64,000 nucleotides of DNA from the NCBI RefSeq assembly GCF_000801105.2, contig NC_079519.1, positions 34,261,288 through 34,325,287 of the forward strand, in the 5' to 3' direction. Shown one piece after another: positions 1 through 10,504 of this stretch (its first letter is position 1; each line of letters starts with the position of its first letter). This stretch comes from Raphanus sativus (taxonomy: Eukaryota > Streptophyta > Magnoliopsida > Brassicales > Brassicaceae). The translations under genes and the position numbers were made by a program. The notes under the pieces are model-generated. The model worked only from the letters and a program-made list of their open reading frames with translations, was not told the DNA's origin and searched no databases.

Positions 1-5
1 GATTT

Positions 6-47
6 ATTAATTTTAAATTTTGCTCAAAAAAAAAATTAATTTTAAAT
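6..47 (+). mobile_element. Micro-insertion: TTTGCTC-poly(A) scar with 13-bp TSD
   Basis: A 13-bp direct repeat, ATTAATTTTAAAT, lies at 6-18 and 35-47. It brackets a 16-base insert (19-34) that reads TTTGCTC followed by A's. This is the form left by an extremely 5'-truncated retroposon. The same TTTGCTC-A(n) end occurs on the minus strand in the insertion at 8600-8699. AT-rich slippage is the alternative. Confidence 0.5.
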
Positions 48-219
48 ATTATTTTTTTCAATAAAGCCACGGGGATAAGCGAAAGGTGATCTGTTCGTTC
101 TATCTTCTTTTTACGTCTCTCTGCTCGAGGCTTGTGCCATCCTCTCAACATGTTCAAAGTCAATTGACAAAGTAGAAAAACCCTAATTCCAGATAATTAA
201 AGAGAAGAAGAAGAAGAAG

Positions 220-1928
220 ATGTGGGGATATGGAGGAAAGTACTATTGGCGTAAGAGGAACAACCAAGGAGGAGGAGGAGGAAGATGCGAAGCGATCGTT
301 GTGGTTTTCGCTTGGATGTCCAGCGAAGAACGCAATCTCAAGAACCATGTCGATCTCTATGATTCTCTTCTTTGGGACTCACTCGTTTGCCATTCCCAAT
401 TCCTCAACATGTCTGTTGTCTTCTCTCTTTCTCTGTTTCTCGATTTCTGTAATTTCATTATTCGATTAAAAAAAATTGTTTGGGTTTTATTACATGTTTA
501 GGTTCTTACCGGACAAAGCTGCGGATCTAGCTTCTGATCTTGTGTCTGAACTTGTAAAGGTGATGATATATTTTGTCTGATTACATTTTTTTTTTAAATT
601 TCAGTTAATACTCAAATCCTTATGAATTTAATCTGTTAGACATAAGCAAAAAAAAACAGTAATAAATAAGTGTATTTTTTTGGATTGGGAACTTATAGGA
701 GATCAAGGCAAAGCCAGTTCCTCTAGTGTTTGCTTCTTTCTCAGGAGGTCCTAATGCTTGTATGTATAAGGTTCTTCAAGTAAGTTGTCTTTAATGAATA
801 TCTGATGAAGTATTTAGACAAGGAACAAAGATTGAGCTTACTTTTGTGTATATATCTATGCAGATACTTGAAAGGATATGCGACACAGGACTCAATCAGG
901 ATGATTGTAGGTTGGTTAGAAACTGCATCTCAGGGTTTATCTATGACTCATCTCCTGTCGATTTCACCAGCGACTTGGGAGCTCGATTAGCTGTTCATCC
1001 AACTACGCTCAGAATGTCTAAACCACCTAAACCATTTGTATGGGCAGCCAATGGTATTGCTTCGAGTCTCGATTATGTTTTCCTCAACAGGTTTGAATCA
1101 CAGCGAGCTGAGTTTTGGCAGACTCTTTACTCTACTATAGTAAGAAGTCGTATGTTTTTTTTTTGCTTTAATTATATATCTCGGTTGTTACATTTAATCT
1201 CATTTGTATTGTTGGATGTTGCAGACCATGAGAGTTCCTTATCTCATTCTATGCTCTGAAAACGATGACCTAGCTCCTTACCAAACTATACACAACTTCG
1301 CCACACGTCTCCAAGAGCTAGGAGGGAATGTAAAACTTGTTAAATGGAATGATTCTCCTCACGTTGGTTAGTATATTATTACTAAAACTCTATGGTTATT
1401 TATTTTCTCCAAATCAGATTCTTTTAAATTAACATTTTTTTTTCAGGTCATTATCGGTACAATCAAGTCGACTATAAAGCAGCTGTATCCGACTTCTTGT
1501 CAAAAGCAGCGTCTGTTTATTTGCAGAAGACAAGAAGTCTTGACAGAGAAGCAATGAAAGAAGAAACTCCATGCGATGATGACATAACAGAGCCAACTCA
1601 AAGCTTTGGGGCATCAACCTCTGGTCTTAACCGAAGCTTCAACGGAACTCCACTTGTCACAACTGATCATTTCTTCGTGCCTAGAAGCACCGTTGGTTAC
1701 TTTGTGGGCAACGGTGGGTCTGTGCAAGATGAACATAAACAAGATTTGATCCGTTTGTCCAGTGCTCAAAACGGAGATGATGCTGTTAAGCCCAATGGTG
1801 TTCTTGGTCAAATGTTGTTTGATGTTTACATCCCCAAGAACGTCGAGGATTGGGATGTGAAGCTGTCGGAAACCGGGCGGTCTAGGAGGAGACAAGGGAA
1901 GAGGTTTATACGTAGATCGAGATTGTAG
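220..1928 (+). CDS. DUF829 / TMEM53-like alpha/beta-hydrolase fold protein
   Basis: Six exons: 220-410, 502-559, 699-779, 864-1139, 1225-1366 and 1447-1928, coding for 409 residues. All five introns are GT-AG and keep frame. The protein matches the plant DUF829 (TMEM53) family, which has an alpha/beta-hydrolase fold. Visible family features are the N-terminal VVVFAWMSSEERN segment, a nucleophile-elbow-like FASFSGGPNA around residue 95, LILCSENDDLAP near the acid position and a late His in WNDSPHVGHY. The last 120 residues are a polar plant extension ending in a basic RRQGKRFIRRSRL tail. The start ATG follows a GAA-rich leader. Substrate and cell location are not known to me. It most resembles A. 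thaliana AT5G44250, recalled from memory. Confidence 0.88.
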
Positions 1929-2019
1929 CATCTGAGCTGTGTTTACTTACCATTTGTGTTCTTCGCATACTGTTGCAGTGGAATTGTATTTGTTTTTGTC
2001 TTCCCTTACAGAGATTCTA

Positions 2020-2035
2020 AATAAAATCAATAAAG
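2020..2035 (+). terminator. Polyadenylation signal cluster after the DUF829 gene
   Basis: Two overlapping AATAAA-type hexamers lie about 95 bases after the stop codon at 1928, in a T-rich 3' region. The convergent PPR gene ends at 2093, so the two 3' ends nearly meet. Confidence 0.45.
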
Positions 2036-2092
2036 TAAGATCCATTTTGCAGAACTCAAGAGGTCGATTTTGGTCCGAATAACCTCAGATTC

Positions 2093-4072
2093 TCACCAAA
2101 AATCACCACAGGAACAATCTCCACTCCTAAAATGGTGGAATCTCATATTATCCCTCATTATAATCACCCTCCCCGTAACCTCCGACGCCAAACGCATGAA
2201 CGTATGACAGTCTTGACACATCCTCAGATTCTTCATTATCTTTATCGTACAACCTCTGCTCGTAGTGAGCAAGGAGAACGCTAAAGCCAGCTTCTCGGTG
2301 TGTCTAATCAGTATCGACCTCTTCTCATCATCACTCGCATTGTAAGGTACAGTGCTTAAATCCGGCTGATAGCCTAACACAGTTAATCTCTGCACAAGCT
2401 CTTCCAACGTCTCTTGAATCTTATCCGACATCGGATGGTTCATGTTCCCCGGGAAAAACTTGTGCGTCTGACCTTTGTCATCCACAACCCAACTAACCGC
2501 TGGTGTCTTCTTCAAACCCTTTTCTTTAATCAGTTTCCGGACGCTTATAACACCGTCCCAGTCTCCAGCTGAAGCGTAGACGTTACAGAGCAAAATATAG
2601 TTACCGATCACATCCGGTTCAATTTCAAACAAATGTCTTGCAGCAATCTCCGCAACGTCAGGATCCTTGTGGATCCTGCAGGCACCGAGCAACGCACCCC
2701 ACACACCTCCGTGTGGCTCAACAGACATCGTCTCAATCACTTCAAGAGCTTCTTGCAACCTTCCTGCACGGCCTAGAAGATCGACCATACAGGTGTAGAG
2801 GTCACGCGTCGGTTCAACGCCGAATGTCTCATGCATAGAAGCGAATATCTGACGCCCTTGGTCCACAAGTCCCGCGTGGCTACAAGCCGTGAGAACACCT
2901 ACGAAAGTAACCGTGTTCGGTTTTATCCCCGTCCGCGTTACCATGTAATGGAACAGATCCAAAGCCTCTCGTGCACGCCCGTGCATAGCGAGACCAAGGA
3001 TCATAGAGCTATAAGAGAAAACATTCTTGTTGTTCATCGACTCAAACACCTTCACCGCCTCCTCCACGTTTCCGCATTTTGAGTACATATCTATCAACGC
3101 AGAGCCGATAACAACGTGATCGCTAGGAGAATAGCCAGCTTTTAAAGCGATTTCGACGGCCCGGTCCGCGTGCTTGCTCGCTCCAAGCTGCGCACAAGCC
3201 GATATAAACCCAGCGACAGTGACTTCATCAGGTTGAATCCCAGATTTCTCCATTCTGTTGAAATACTCCAAAGCTTCCTGAGGTTTAGCGTTCTGCACAA
3301 ACCCTGTAACCATCGCTGTCCACGCCACCATATCCTTCTTCGGCAACCTTTCAAAGAGCTCCGCTGCGGATTCCATAACCCCAGCTCTCGCGTACGCCGC
3401 TATAAGCTCGGTCCACGATATCACGTCCCGTTCAGGCATTTCATCGAACACCTTACGCGCACATTCCGTATACCCGCATTTCACGTAAAAATCGATCATC
3501 GTGTTGCCAACGTACACCGAACAGAACCCACTGAGGCGAAACGTCTGCGCGTGAAACTGCCGACCCAAACTAAAATCCCCGACCGAACCGCAAGCTTTCA
3601 GAAGAGCGGAGAAAGTGAAGGAAACAGGAGTGATCCCTTCTAACCTCATGCGTCCGTACATCGAAACCGCTTCCGAGAGGTTCCCTTGAACCGCGTAGCC
3701 GCGGATCGCTGCTGTCCACAGGAACGGGTTACGGAACCGAACGAGCTCCATGGCGCGGCGAGGGTAGGGATCCATGGGGACGCCGAGTTTGGTGAGCGTG
3801 CGGATCAGCTTGGTGATGACGTAGCAGCTCTGGTCGTGTCCTTGTCGGATGACGTGAGCGTGGACTTGTTTGATTTGACTGAGGCACGTGCAGTCGTCGA
3901 GCTTCGATGTGAGGGATGATATTTGGAGTTGTTTGTTGTGATGATGAGTGGTCTCTGAAAAGGTGTCGGGGTTGTTGTTGATGCGTCCGAGCTGAATTAG
4001 TTGATTCGAAAGTAAGCTAATGTTAATGGGGTTGAGCGCCGTGGAGAATCGGCGAGAATGAGCTAACGTCAT
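2093..4072 (-). CDS. PLS-class pentatricopeptide repeat protein with DYW domain
   Basis: An intronless 659-residue protein of the PLS/E/DYW class. Plant members bind organelle RNA one base per repeat, and the DYW domain carries out C-to-U editing. The N-terminus (MTLAHSRRFSTALN) is basic and serine-rich, as in a mitochondrial or plastid transit peptide. Repeats show the usual PPR phrases, such as YVGNTMIDFYVKCG, DVISWTELIAAYARAG and NTVTFVGVLTACSHAGLVDQG. The C-terminal 130 residues form E/E+ and DYW regions. They contain the HxE zinc and catalytic motif as RHTEKLALAF, then CQDCH, and end in GDCSCGDFW, so the final tripeptide is DFW rather than DYW. Length and lack of introns fit AT5G44230. 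The editing site cannot be read from the sequence. Confidence 0.92.
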   Translation of the reverse strand: MTLAHSRRFSTALNPINISLLSNQLIQLGRINNNPDTFSETTHHHNKQLQISSLTSKLDDCTCLSQIKQVHAHVIRQGHDQSCYVITKLIRTLTKLGVPMDPYPRRAMELVRFRNPFLWTAAIRGYAVQGNLSEAVSMYGRMRLEGITPVSFTFSALLKACGSVGDFSLGRQFHAQTFRLSGFCSVYVGNTMIDFYVKCGYTECARKVFDEMPERDVISWTELIAAYARAGVMESAAELFERLPKKDMVAWTAMVTGFVQNAKPQEALEYFNRMEKSGIQPDEVTVAGFISACAQLGASKHADRAVEIALKAGYSPSDHVVIGSALIDMYSKCGNVEEAVKVFESMNNKNVFSYSSMILGLAMHGRAREALDLFHYMVTRTGIKPNTVTFVGVLTACSHAGLVDQGRQIFASMHETFGVEPTRDLYTCMVDLLGRAGRLQEALEVIETMSVEPHGGVWGALLGACRIHKDPDVAEIAARHLFEIEPDVIGNYILLCNVYASAGDWDGVISVRKLIKEKGLKKTPAVSWVVDDKGQTHKFFPGNMNHPMSDKIQETLEELVQRLTVLGYQPDLSTVPYNASDDEKRSILIRHTEKLALAFSLLTTSRGCTIKIMKNLRMCQDCHTFMRLASEVTGRVIIMRDNMRFHHFRSGDCSCGDFW

Positions 4073-4883
4073 CCCCGACTAGGAGATTCGGGGGAGCTGG
4101 CGCCGGGCCTCGCCTTTGAGGAGGGAAGGTTATTAAATTGAGAGATCGAATGTATTTTTTAATGAAATTGTAATTATAAGTATCTTACTGGCTTTAATCG
4201 AAACTTCAGCTAAGTAAGACGGTAGATGCAAATCTGTTAAAAGTGGACTTATACAAGTCCACGCTGACGAGAGTTCAATGAATTTTTCTTAAAATGTAGG
4301 AATTGCAAGGCATCTTACAGTCAGAAAACACCGCAACAGAATAGTGTAGAACACATTCACACCTTATTAAGTTCGACCATTCTTTTTGCATCAGCATTCC
4401 TAAACATAGCCAATATTTTGGGCCACAAAATGGTCATCTAACACCGATACTAACGAAAGATGATTATTCTATCATAAGATAGATGATATGTGAGAATTGA
4501 AATCTATGCAAAGAGGAGAAGGAGAATCAATTCAAATAACTAAATAATGCTAATCTCCTAAAAGGATAAAGAGCTTTACAATGGAAAGATGCGTAGAGAG
4601 AGTTTGTTAAGGTCACCATCGTCTTCACCCTAGTCCTTGAAATACTTGGTACTTGCTAATCTCCCACAAACTCTTGTGATGTGTGACATGACATGTGTCC
4701 AAACACTATCTCCATACAAGTAAAATATAATCCAACCCCCAAACTGCTCACTGATCCGTGTTATACAATAGTGTCCGTTTACTAATTTTGAGCTAATTCG
4801 AAATCGATGGCAATAAATAAGTAAAAGAAAAAAAAAAGGTTACATCCAAATTTGTAAATGTTTTAACAGAAACGAAACAGGTT
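4073..4883. other. Intergenic: PPR 5' flank and methyltransferase 3' flank
   Basis: About 810 bases upstream of the PPR gene and downstream of the methyltransferase gene, both on the minus strand. There is a GC-rich patch just before the PPR start and AT-rich sequence elsewhere. I see no gene or repeat in it. Confidence 0.6.
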
Positions 4884-5579
4884 TCATTCCGATTCACTCT
4901 TCTTCGCCTTCTTTCTAAAGATGTACACGTCAGCTTCCTCGTAAGCGTACTCAGCATGTAGATGCTCATGAGGAACCTTCTCGATCCTAAAAACGGCGTC
5001 GCACAGCTCCCAGAACAGCTTATCAGCTTCCGGCGACCTAATCTGATAACCAAGCAGCACAGCTCCGTCTTCCTTCATCAGCGACTCCATCGCCGCCACC
5101 AGCTGCCCCACCGACTCCTCGATGTACACCACGTCCGCCGCGATGACCAGATCGAAAGGCGGGTTCAGCGCCGAGATCTGATCCCGGTTGCTCCAGGAGA
5201 CGACGGAGGTCTTCAGGAGCTTACCGAGCGCCGCCTTGTTCCGTTTCAGGTTGTGCTTGAGCGCCGGCATGACCTGGACCACGTCGGTGAGCACGATCTC
5301 CGTCAGGCCTAGCAGGTGAAACGCCATGCCGGCGACTCCGCATCCGGTGCCTAGCTCGACGGCGCGACGGCGGCGGAAATGGAGGAGTTCGGCGTATGGA
5401 TTCGGAGACGGTGACGGAGATGATGAGTCCGTTGCGGACCAGCGCTCGGCGAACTTGGCGAGGACGAGAGAGCAGGGCCATACGGAGGTTCCGACGTGCA
5501 TCGTGGAGTTGTCTTGCTGGATTGAGAGCAGTGTGCCGTTCACTGTTAGCTCGATCACCGGAGAGTCTGTGAATTTCAT
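4884..5579 (-). CDS. METTL21-like SAM-dependent protein methyltransferase
   Basis: A single-exon protein of 231 residues in the class I SAM-dependent methyltransferase fold (Methyltransf_16, METTL21-like). Motif I is AVELGTGCGVAG at about 73-84, followed by an acidic LTD at 97-99 at the end of the next strand. The family-defining DxxY motif is DVVY at 149-152. Family members mostly methylate lysines of chaperones or elongation factors; the target of this plant member is unknown to me. The tail (RKKAKKSESE) is lysine-rich. The start ATG at 5579 begins MKFTDSPVIEL and no earlier in-frame ATG looks better. It resembles AT5G44170. Confidence 0.85.
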   Translation of the reverse strand: MKFTDSPVIELTVNGTLLSIQQDNSTMHVGTSVWPCSLVLAKFAERWSATDSSSPSPSPNPYAELLHFRRRRAVELGTGCGVAGMAFHLLGLTEIVLTDVVQVMPALKHNLKRNKAALGKLLKTSVVSWSNRDQISALNPPFDLVIAADVVYIEESVGQLVAAMESLMKEDGAVLLGYQIRSPEADKLFWELCDAVFRIEKVPHEHLHAEYAYEEADVYIFRKKAKKSESE

Positions 5580-6015
5580 TTTTTTTTCTCTTCCCTTTCT
5601 CTCACCCGTCGAGTGTGCTTTTCACATTTCCTCGGAAGCTAGGGCTATGTCACCAAAGCTAATGCGACATATTGTATAGCCCTTTTACGTGTTTGATAAT
5701 GGGCTTCAGAGCCCAATTTAATTTATCTCAATACGGTGTCGTGTTGATCGAATATCGCTTTGTCGTCAAAAGGTAAGTTTTGTGAGAACAGAAAAAAAAA
5801 GTTATAGAAGACAGGAAAATGTAAACCAAATCACAATAGGAACAATGGAAATAACCTGTATTGGTTTCTTAGTTTTTAGTCTGTTTTGGGTACTTTATTT
5901 AGTTTGGGTAAACAAAAAGAAATGCTTTTAACTGTTTTGTTAACTTTCATAAAACTCTAAACAAGACCTTTTTAGAGCACAAATATTGGTCGGTTCTAAG
6001 ATTAGTCCTAAGCTC
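5580..6015. other. Intergenic: methyltransferase upstream region
   Basis: Upstream sequence of the methyltransferase gene, with a T-rich leader just before the start. No open gene structure is seen before the MITE-like element at 6016. Confidence 0.5.
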
Positions 6016-6472
6016 TGTTCGAAAACTCGCCGCCTAGGGCTGCGTACTCGCCGCAAAAATGCTGCTCGGCCACCGAGCGCCGCGATTTGATGTTGTTCGG
6101 TCACTTAATCGGTGAAAAATAAAAAGTTAATCCTTATGCATATTTGAAGCATCAAATCACGTATTAGGCTGTAGATCTGATGTTGTTGATTAAAAATCAT
6201 ATGAAAGAGAGAAAGAACAAAGAAATCGTCAAAAGAAAAAAGAGAAGACGGCTCTGAAATCTACTTGTCGAAGGGATAACATGATAGGGTGTCCTAACCG
6301 CTAGACCAGAGCTATTCGATATTTTTATTACACATGTTTAATATATAACACTTAAAACAGTATTAAAAACCCTAAAATTACTCCCGATTAATCTCCGTAT
6401 AATCTACGATTAATACATTCGGCGCTAGGCGCTACCCTTCCACACACGTATCGCTTAGCGAGTTTTTGAACA
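6016..6472. mobile_element. MITE-like element with 15-bp terminal inverted repeats
   Basis: The left end TGTTCGAAAACTCGC (6016-6030) and right end GCGAGTTTTTGAACA (6458-6472) are inverted repeats that match at 14 of 15 bases. Inside each end lies a GC-rich word related to GGCGCTAGGCGC (6026-6045 and about 6420-6432). The interior is AT-rich and non-coding and holds a tRNA-like stretch at 6251-6312. No clear target duplication was identified. Confidence 0.55.
6251..6312 (-). other. tRNA-like sequence inside the MITE-like element
   Basis: On the minus strand the segment opens with GCTCTG and closes with CAGAGC, forming a 6-bp acceptor-like stem. Next comes GTCTAGCGGTTAGGAC, which forms a D-arm-like GTC/GAC stem and matches a tRNA A box. 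The anticodon and T-arm regions are degenerate and only 62 bases remain, so it is not a functional tRNA. It may be a SINE head or a captured tRNA relic. Confidence 0.35.
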
Positions 6473-7040
6473 TTGGTCTTAAGTAGTTTTGGTGTGGGTC
6501 CACCACTTTTTCTCAATTATCCTAATATAAGCAACGTCCTAAACTCTATCCTTAACTTTTTTCTTTTTTTCCTCCATGTGATTGGTTTCTCTCCATGTGA
6601 TCGGACAAAAGAAAATTAAAAGAAAAAAACAATTTATCTTAGGACTTTCACAAGTCCTATTGATAATGATGCCCTTAATATCTTTAATTAATGTGTCATA
6701 GAAATTAAAAAAAAAAATCAGAGAGTTCGAAAAAACTACTATTAGCAATTCCAAAATAATACAATCCAATAGCATATTACTCCTTTTGTAGCTTCTGGTC
6801 TCTGCGTATTGCATCTATGGACTCATGTACCACTTTTGTTTTTCCCTTGCTACACTCTCCTTTCGATTTTTAAGACCTCAAATTCACAGCTAAAATTTCT
6901 ATCATCATATACGTATATATTTAAAAAAAAAAAAAATCTTATTTCAGTTTTCAATCCATGCAGCATGATACATCATATTCAATACACAAGTTTCTTATTA
7001 CACAACCCACACAATTAAATAAAAAAATAAAGCAGCACAA
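6473..7040. other. Intergenic: 3' flank of the FLA gene
   Basis: AT-rich sequence between the MITE-like element and the stop codon of the FLA gene. No gene is recognised. Confidence 0.5.
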
Positions 7041-7799
7041 TTAAACAATGAATTTTAAACATAAGAGAATAAATCCAAGACCAAAGCCTAATCCAGCCTT
7101 CATCTCACCGGAGCCAGACTTCTGGGACGGAACCGCCGCTTTCTTAGAGGAGTCGTCTGATGAGTCATCAGAGACAGCAGGAGATTTGGATTTTGGAGCA
7201 GGCGCCACCGGTGAGATCTTCTTGCGGTCTCCAAACATCTCTTCAGGCAACAATACCATGTCCACCACGTAAACCGCAAGTGGACGTTCTTTTCTTAGTG
7301 CATTACTGACACGTGTCTCGATGACGCCTGTCGACACGTTCACTTGGTTCCCTTGACCGGTGAAGTTAAGTCCGTAAACCGCTCCACCGTCTCGACCAGT
7401 AGCTTGTGTTCTGACAGGGTTGCTTACGGAGAGAAGATCATCCATTGTGTAGAACTTGGGACTAACATGGTAAAGAATGAGCTTGACTTGGTCGTCCGGG
7501 CTTAACTTGTTTAGGGCTCCCGGTTTAAGGTTTTGGAAAGCGTTGTCCGTTGGTGCGAATACGGTCATGCCTTCTGATGAACTGTTGATTTGGATGTTGA
7601 TTTGGCTTCCGATTTGAGTTGTGTTTAGAAGACGGATAAAAGTAACAAACTGACCGCCTTTTTCTAGGATCGCTGTGATGTTGATGGGACCGGTAGGGCC
7701 AGGAGCAGGAGCGGCGGGCTGAGCAGTTACCTCCGTGGAGAGGAAGATGGCGGCGAGGAGGAGGAGGAGAGGAGCTAGCGTTAGATGAATGGTTGCCAT
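7041..7799 (-). CDS. FLA13: Fasciclin-like arabinogalactan protein, single FAS1 domain
   Basis: A single-exon 252-residue protein. Residues 1-26 form a signal peptide (hydrophobic [11 protein letters not shown], cleavage near TAQ). A short AP/PAP stretch (PAAPAPGP, about 28-35) suits arabinogalactan attachment. One FAS1 domain covers about 39-187, with H1 box [11 protein letters not shown] at 78-88, YH at 110-111 and H2 box [12 protein letters not shown] at 174-185. N-glycosylation sites include NIT, NTT and NFT. After a second proline/serine-rich linker the C-terminus is hydrophobic ([17 protein letters not shown]), as in a GPI-anchor signal. This places it at the plasma membrane and wall. 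Single-FAS1 FLAs with a GPI signal form group A, and it best matches AT5G44130 (FLA13). The subgroup name is recalled from memory. Confidence 0.88.
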   Translation of the reverse strand: MATIHLTLAPLLLLLAAIFLSTEVTAQPAAPAPGPTGPINITAILEKGGQFVTFIRLLNTTQIGSQINIQINSSSEGMTVFAPTDNAFQNLKPGALNKLSPDDQVKLILYHVSPKFYTMDDLLSVSNPVRTQATGRDGGAVYGLNFTGQGNQVNVSTGVIETRVSNALRKERPLAVYVVDMVLLPEEMFGDRKKISPVAPAPKSKSPAVSDDSSDDSSKKAAVPSQKSGSGEMKAGLGFGLGFILLCLKFIV

Positions 7800-7857
7800 T
7801 GTGTGTTTGAAGTTTGAGTTTATGCGTGGATGGGAAAGTGAGGTTGCAAGCTATGTG

Positions 7858-7866
7858 ACTTATATG
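7858..7866 (-). promoter_or_regulatory. TATA-like box of the FLA gene
   Basis: On the minus strand the sequence CATATAAGT lies about 60 bases upstream of the FLA start codon at 7799. That leaves room for a very short leader. Confidence 0.4.
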
Positions 7867-8587
7867 GATGAGAAAAAAGCTTTAGTGATGAGCTGTGGCT
7901 TAGTTGGTGTGAGATATATTTTGGATAATAAGCCATTTTGATTAAGCATTTGCCGACAAAAATCGGATTCTCTATGCAATTATATATTTGATCATGAATT
8001 TATTAATAAAATATAACTCCTTTTTCTTTTAACAGCTATGTATAATTCGTTTGTGTGATCGCAATTTTTGCACCGATTTTAAAATACATAAATGAAATTT
8101 AATCAAGATATGTGAGAAATTATATGAGCTGCTTCAAATTGTGATGAATTCTAGCTTTAATATTTATACAAACACAGTTCATATCGACTTTTTGTATTAG
8201 AGTTAACAACGAAATAACAATCTTTCTTTTACTATATGAATGTACGTACTTAGGGTAACAACCGACACTAACACAGAACTCTCAAGTCTTAACTAATTAA
8301 TTAATGGTTGGTGGCACTTATCTACATTCAAACAGAGAAAGAAAAGGAAGACTTGATAATTTATTATACTCGTATATACTTAATTTAGCATTACTATAAT
8401 TGACTTCAGTGATGAAACCGTTTTTGGTATTTGTCTAAAAGTTATTATTTTTTGAACTAGAATAGGAATAGTATGTGGAACTCAAAGTAAATTAAGAAAA
8501 ATGCGAGTTGATAAAAAAAAACATGGTGTAGTTTTTTTTTTAAACACACATATGGTGTAAACTAAATAGCCTATATAGAGATTACTA

Positions 8588-8711
8588 AGTTCGTCTATTT
8601 TTTTTTTTTTTGAGCAAACCAAACTTTAACTAATAGACTCAATGTCATTCTACAAAGTTGCAGAAGTAGAGAGGGAAGATAAAGCTGCTTTAGCAATAGA
8701 GTTCGTCTATT
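8588..8711 (-). mobile_element. 5'-truncated LINE-like insertion with 12-bp TSD
   Basis: AGTTCGTCTATT is repeated at 8588-8599 and 8700-8711. The 100-base insert between them starts with a run of T's and TGAGCAAACC. Read on the minus strand it is therefore a retroposon 3' end finishing in GGTTTGCTC plus poly(A). Nothing of the element body beyond about 85 bases remains. Confidence 0.65.
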
Positions 8712-10297
8712 ATAACACGTAGACACCGCGATATGATGAATTCAAAAATGTAGATTAATCATGCATGTATCTATCTATAGACATATATTATACGTATACA
8801 TAGACATGTAGACCGTAGACATGTATGTGGAATGTATGTGTTTGTGTCATTGTATGTTGTAAAAAGAAGAAAACGTATGGACAAAAGAATAAGGCATGCT
8901 AAGTGACAGCCTGGGGGTGAACAAGTGGGGGCATGTGATGGGAGTGGAAGACCTACATGAATAACATATTATTTTGTTATGTTTACTTTATTATCATAAC
9001 AATTTGTTTTATTGTGGTTGATCGATTATAATCAGTAGAACACGGCCGACGCACACAAAATTTGCTATTTCTGTTAAATAGTTGGGTTTTTTTGTGTTCA
9101 TATTTTTAAACCTTCAAATACACTTGTTCTGTTGGTTTATCAAGATTCCTTTGCCAAAAAAGTCCACTTTCTACACTTACCTAAAGACGAGACCATGGCT
9201 TTGAGGATATCAAATCATCAATCATGGATCAACGGTTGGTTTTGATTCATTGAGACGGTTTGATAAAACAGTTTTTAGATTGTCACAAAATGCTAGAAAC
9301 CAGACGATTTCAAAAGGTTTTGAAGGTCAGCAATCAACTCAACAATTTCGTGTAGTAATTCTTTGTAACGGTTTTATAAAAAAAACAGTTTGTTAAGCGC
9401 TTTAAAGCATTTGTAGTCAGTTACTTGGGAATTATAAACCATTTAAAAACAAAGGATTGTCAAGTGTCAACTTAACATAAATGATTATCGGTGGAAGCTG
9501 CAAAATCACTTTAATATTGAAAGCAGATATCTCGTGTTGCGCCTTCGGCCAAATTGCATGTAGTTGAAGACCATAATGTAGTCTATCAGCTTTCTTATGT
9601 TGATTTGATCAAACAAAGAGCGTCCAGTAGTGAACCGTGTTTGGCCTTCACCCTCACCTATAGCCAATCTTGTATATGCTCATAAGAAATTAGACCTTTG
9701 ACTTCTATATTCTTTTATGTCACTCCACAAAACAAAACAAAATATACATTATTAGTGTTATGCATAACTTACATGATACACATTATTCCGCAAGAATCCA
9801 TGTGTTCAATACTAAAAAGGACAAGTTTCATCTAATACGATTCATACGTGTCTTTCTCTCGAGTCCTTCACTAAATCGTACTGGATAATTCCAAAATAAA
9901 TGATACTGGATACAATTGATATTTGATACTTTTTCACATTCCAAAAATAAGTGCACAAAGTTCTGCATAAATACGATTCACATGTCTACCTTTTCTTGAG
10001 TCTTCCTCTTAATTAACCGTATTGAATAAGGTCCAACTCTCCAACTCTCACTCTTCCTCCTGGATTCAAAGCTCCAGACTTCAGCCGAGAGTATTGTAAA
10101 TCCTTCTCAAGCCATTTGAAGCATTGCATTCTTAACAAAGATATGCTCGTTTCTGAGTTAGAGAGAAGGAGAGGTTTTCGACTCTTATTATGCTTTCGGT
10201 TGAATTCTTTTTTTTTTTCATATCAATGAGAACACATCTATCTGTTTAGGAGGCTGTCGCTTTATTGTTGTCTTTTTGTCGATGAGAAGCATTAACT

Positions 10298-10309
10298 GAC
10301 GTGTCAGCG
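10298..10309. promoter_or_regulatory. ACGT-core element upstream of the ABCI gene
   Basis: TGACGTGTCAGC contains an ACGT core of the bZIP-binding type, about 200 bases upstream of the ABCI start. A second ACGT core, GACGTGGC, lies nearby at about 10386-10393. Confidence 0.3.
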
Positions 10310-10385
10310 TCCTGCTGGTTAAACGTATGAGCATTGAGGAAAGACTTGTAAAAAGTATGCAAATTTAATGGACAGAAAAGCACAT

Positions 10386-10393
10386 GACGTGGC
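10386..10393 (+). promoter_or_regulatory. GACGTGGC G-box/ABRE-like element
   Basis: The ACGTGGC core lies about 20 bases upstream of the TATA box of the ABCI gene. Such cores bind bZIP factors including HY5 and ABF proteins. I recall that A. thaliana ABCI19-21 are light and HY5 linked, so the site is plausible but unproved. Confidence 0.35.
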
Positions 10394-10412
10394 CTAATTC
10401 TACTGGCTAACG

Positions 10413-10423
10413 TATATAAATAG
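10413..10423 (+). promoter_or_regulatory. TATA box of the ABCI gene
   Basis: TATATAAATAG is a near-consensus plant TATA box, 82 bases upstream of the ATG at 10505. Confidence 0.55.
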
Positions 10424-10504
10424 AAAGACACGACGGAGGGAAAATCGTCGTTCACCGAGTAAAATAACAAATCACTTCTCTCTCACTGTTTGATCCTCAA
10501 AAAA

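Larger units (their letters stand above)
7867..10382. other. Divergent intergenic region between the FLA13-like and ABCI21-like genes
   Basis: About 2.5 kb of AT-rich sequence lies between two divergently transcribed genes and should hold both promoters. A truncated retroposon insertion sits at 8588-8711 and ACGT-core words lie near 10300. No coding region or RNA gene is recognised. Confidence 0.5.

Noticed and set aside
1614..1931. 105-codon minus-strand frame over the DUF829 last exon
   Set aside because: Antisense shadow of a well-supported exon, with no motif.
3170..3643. 157-codon open frame on the plus strand
   Set aside because: It is antisense to the PPR gene, has Arg/His-rich random composition and no domain. 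It is a shadow of the real gene.
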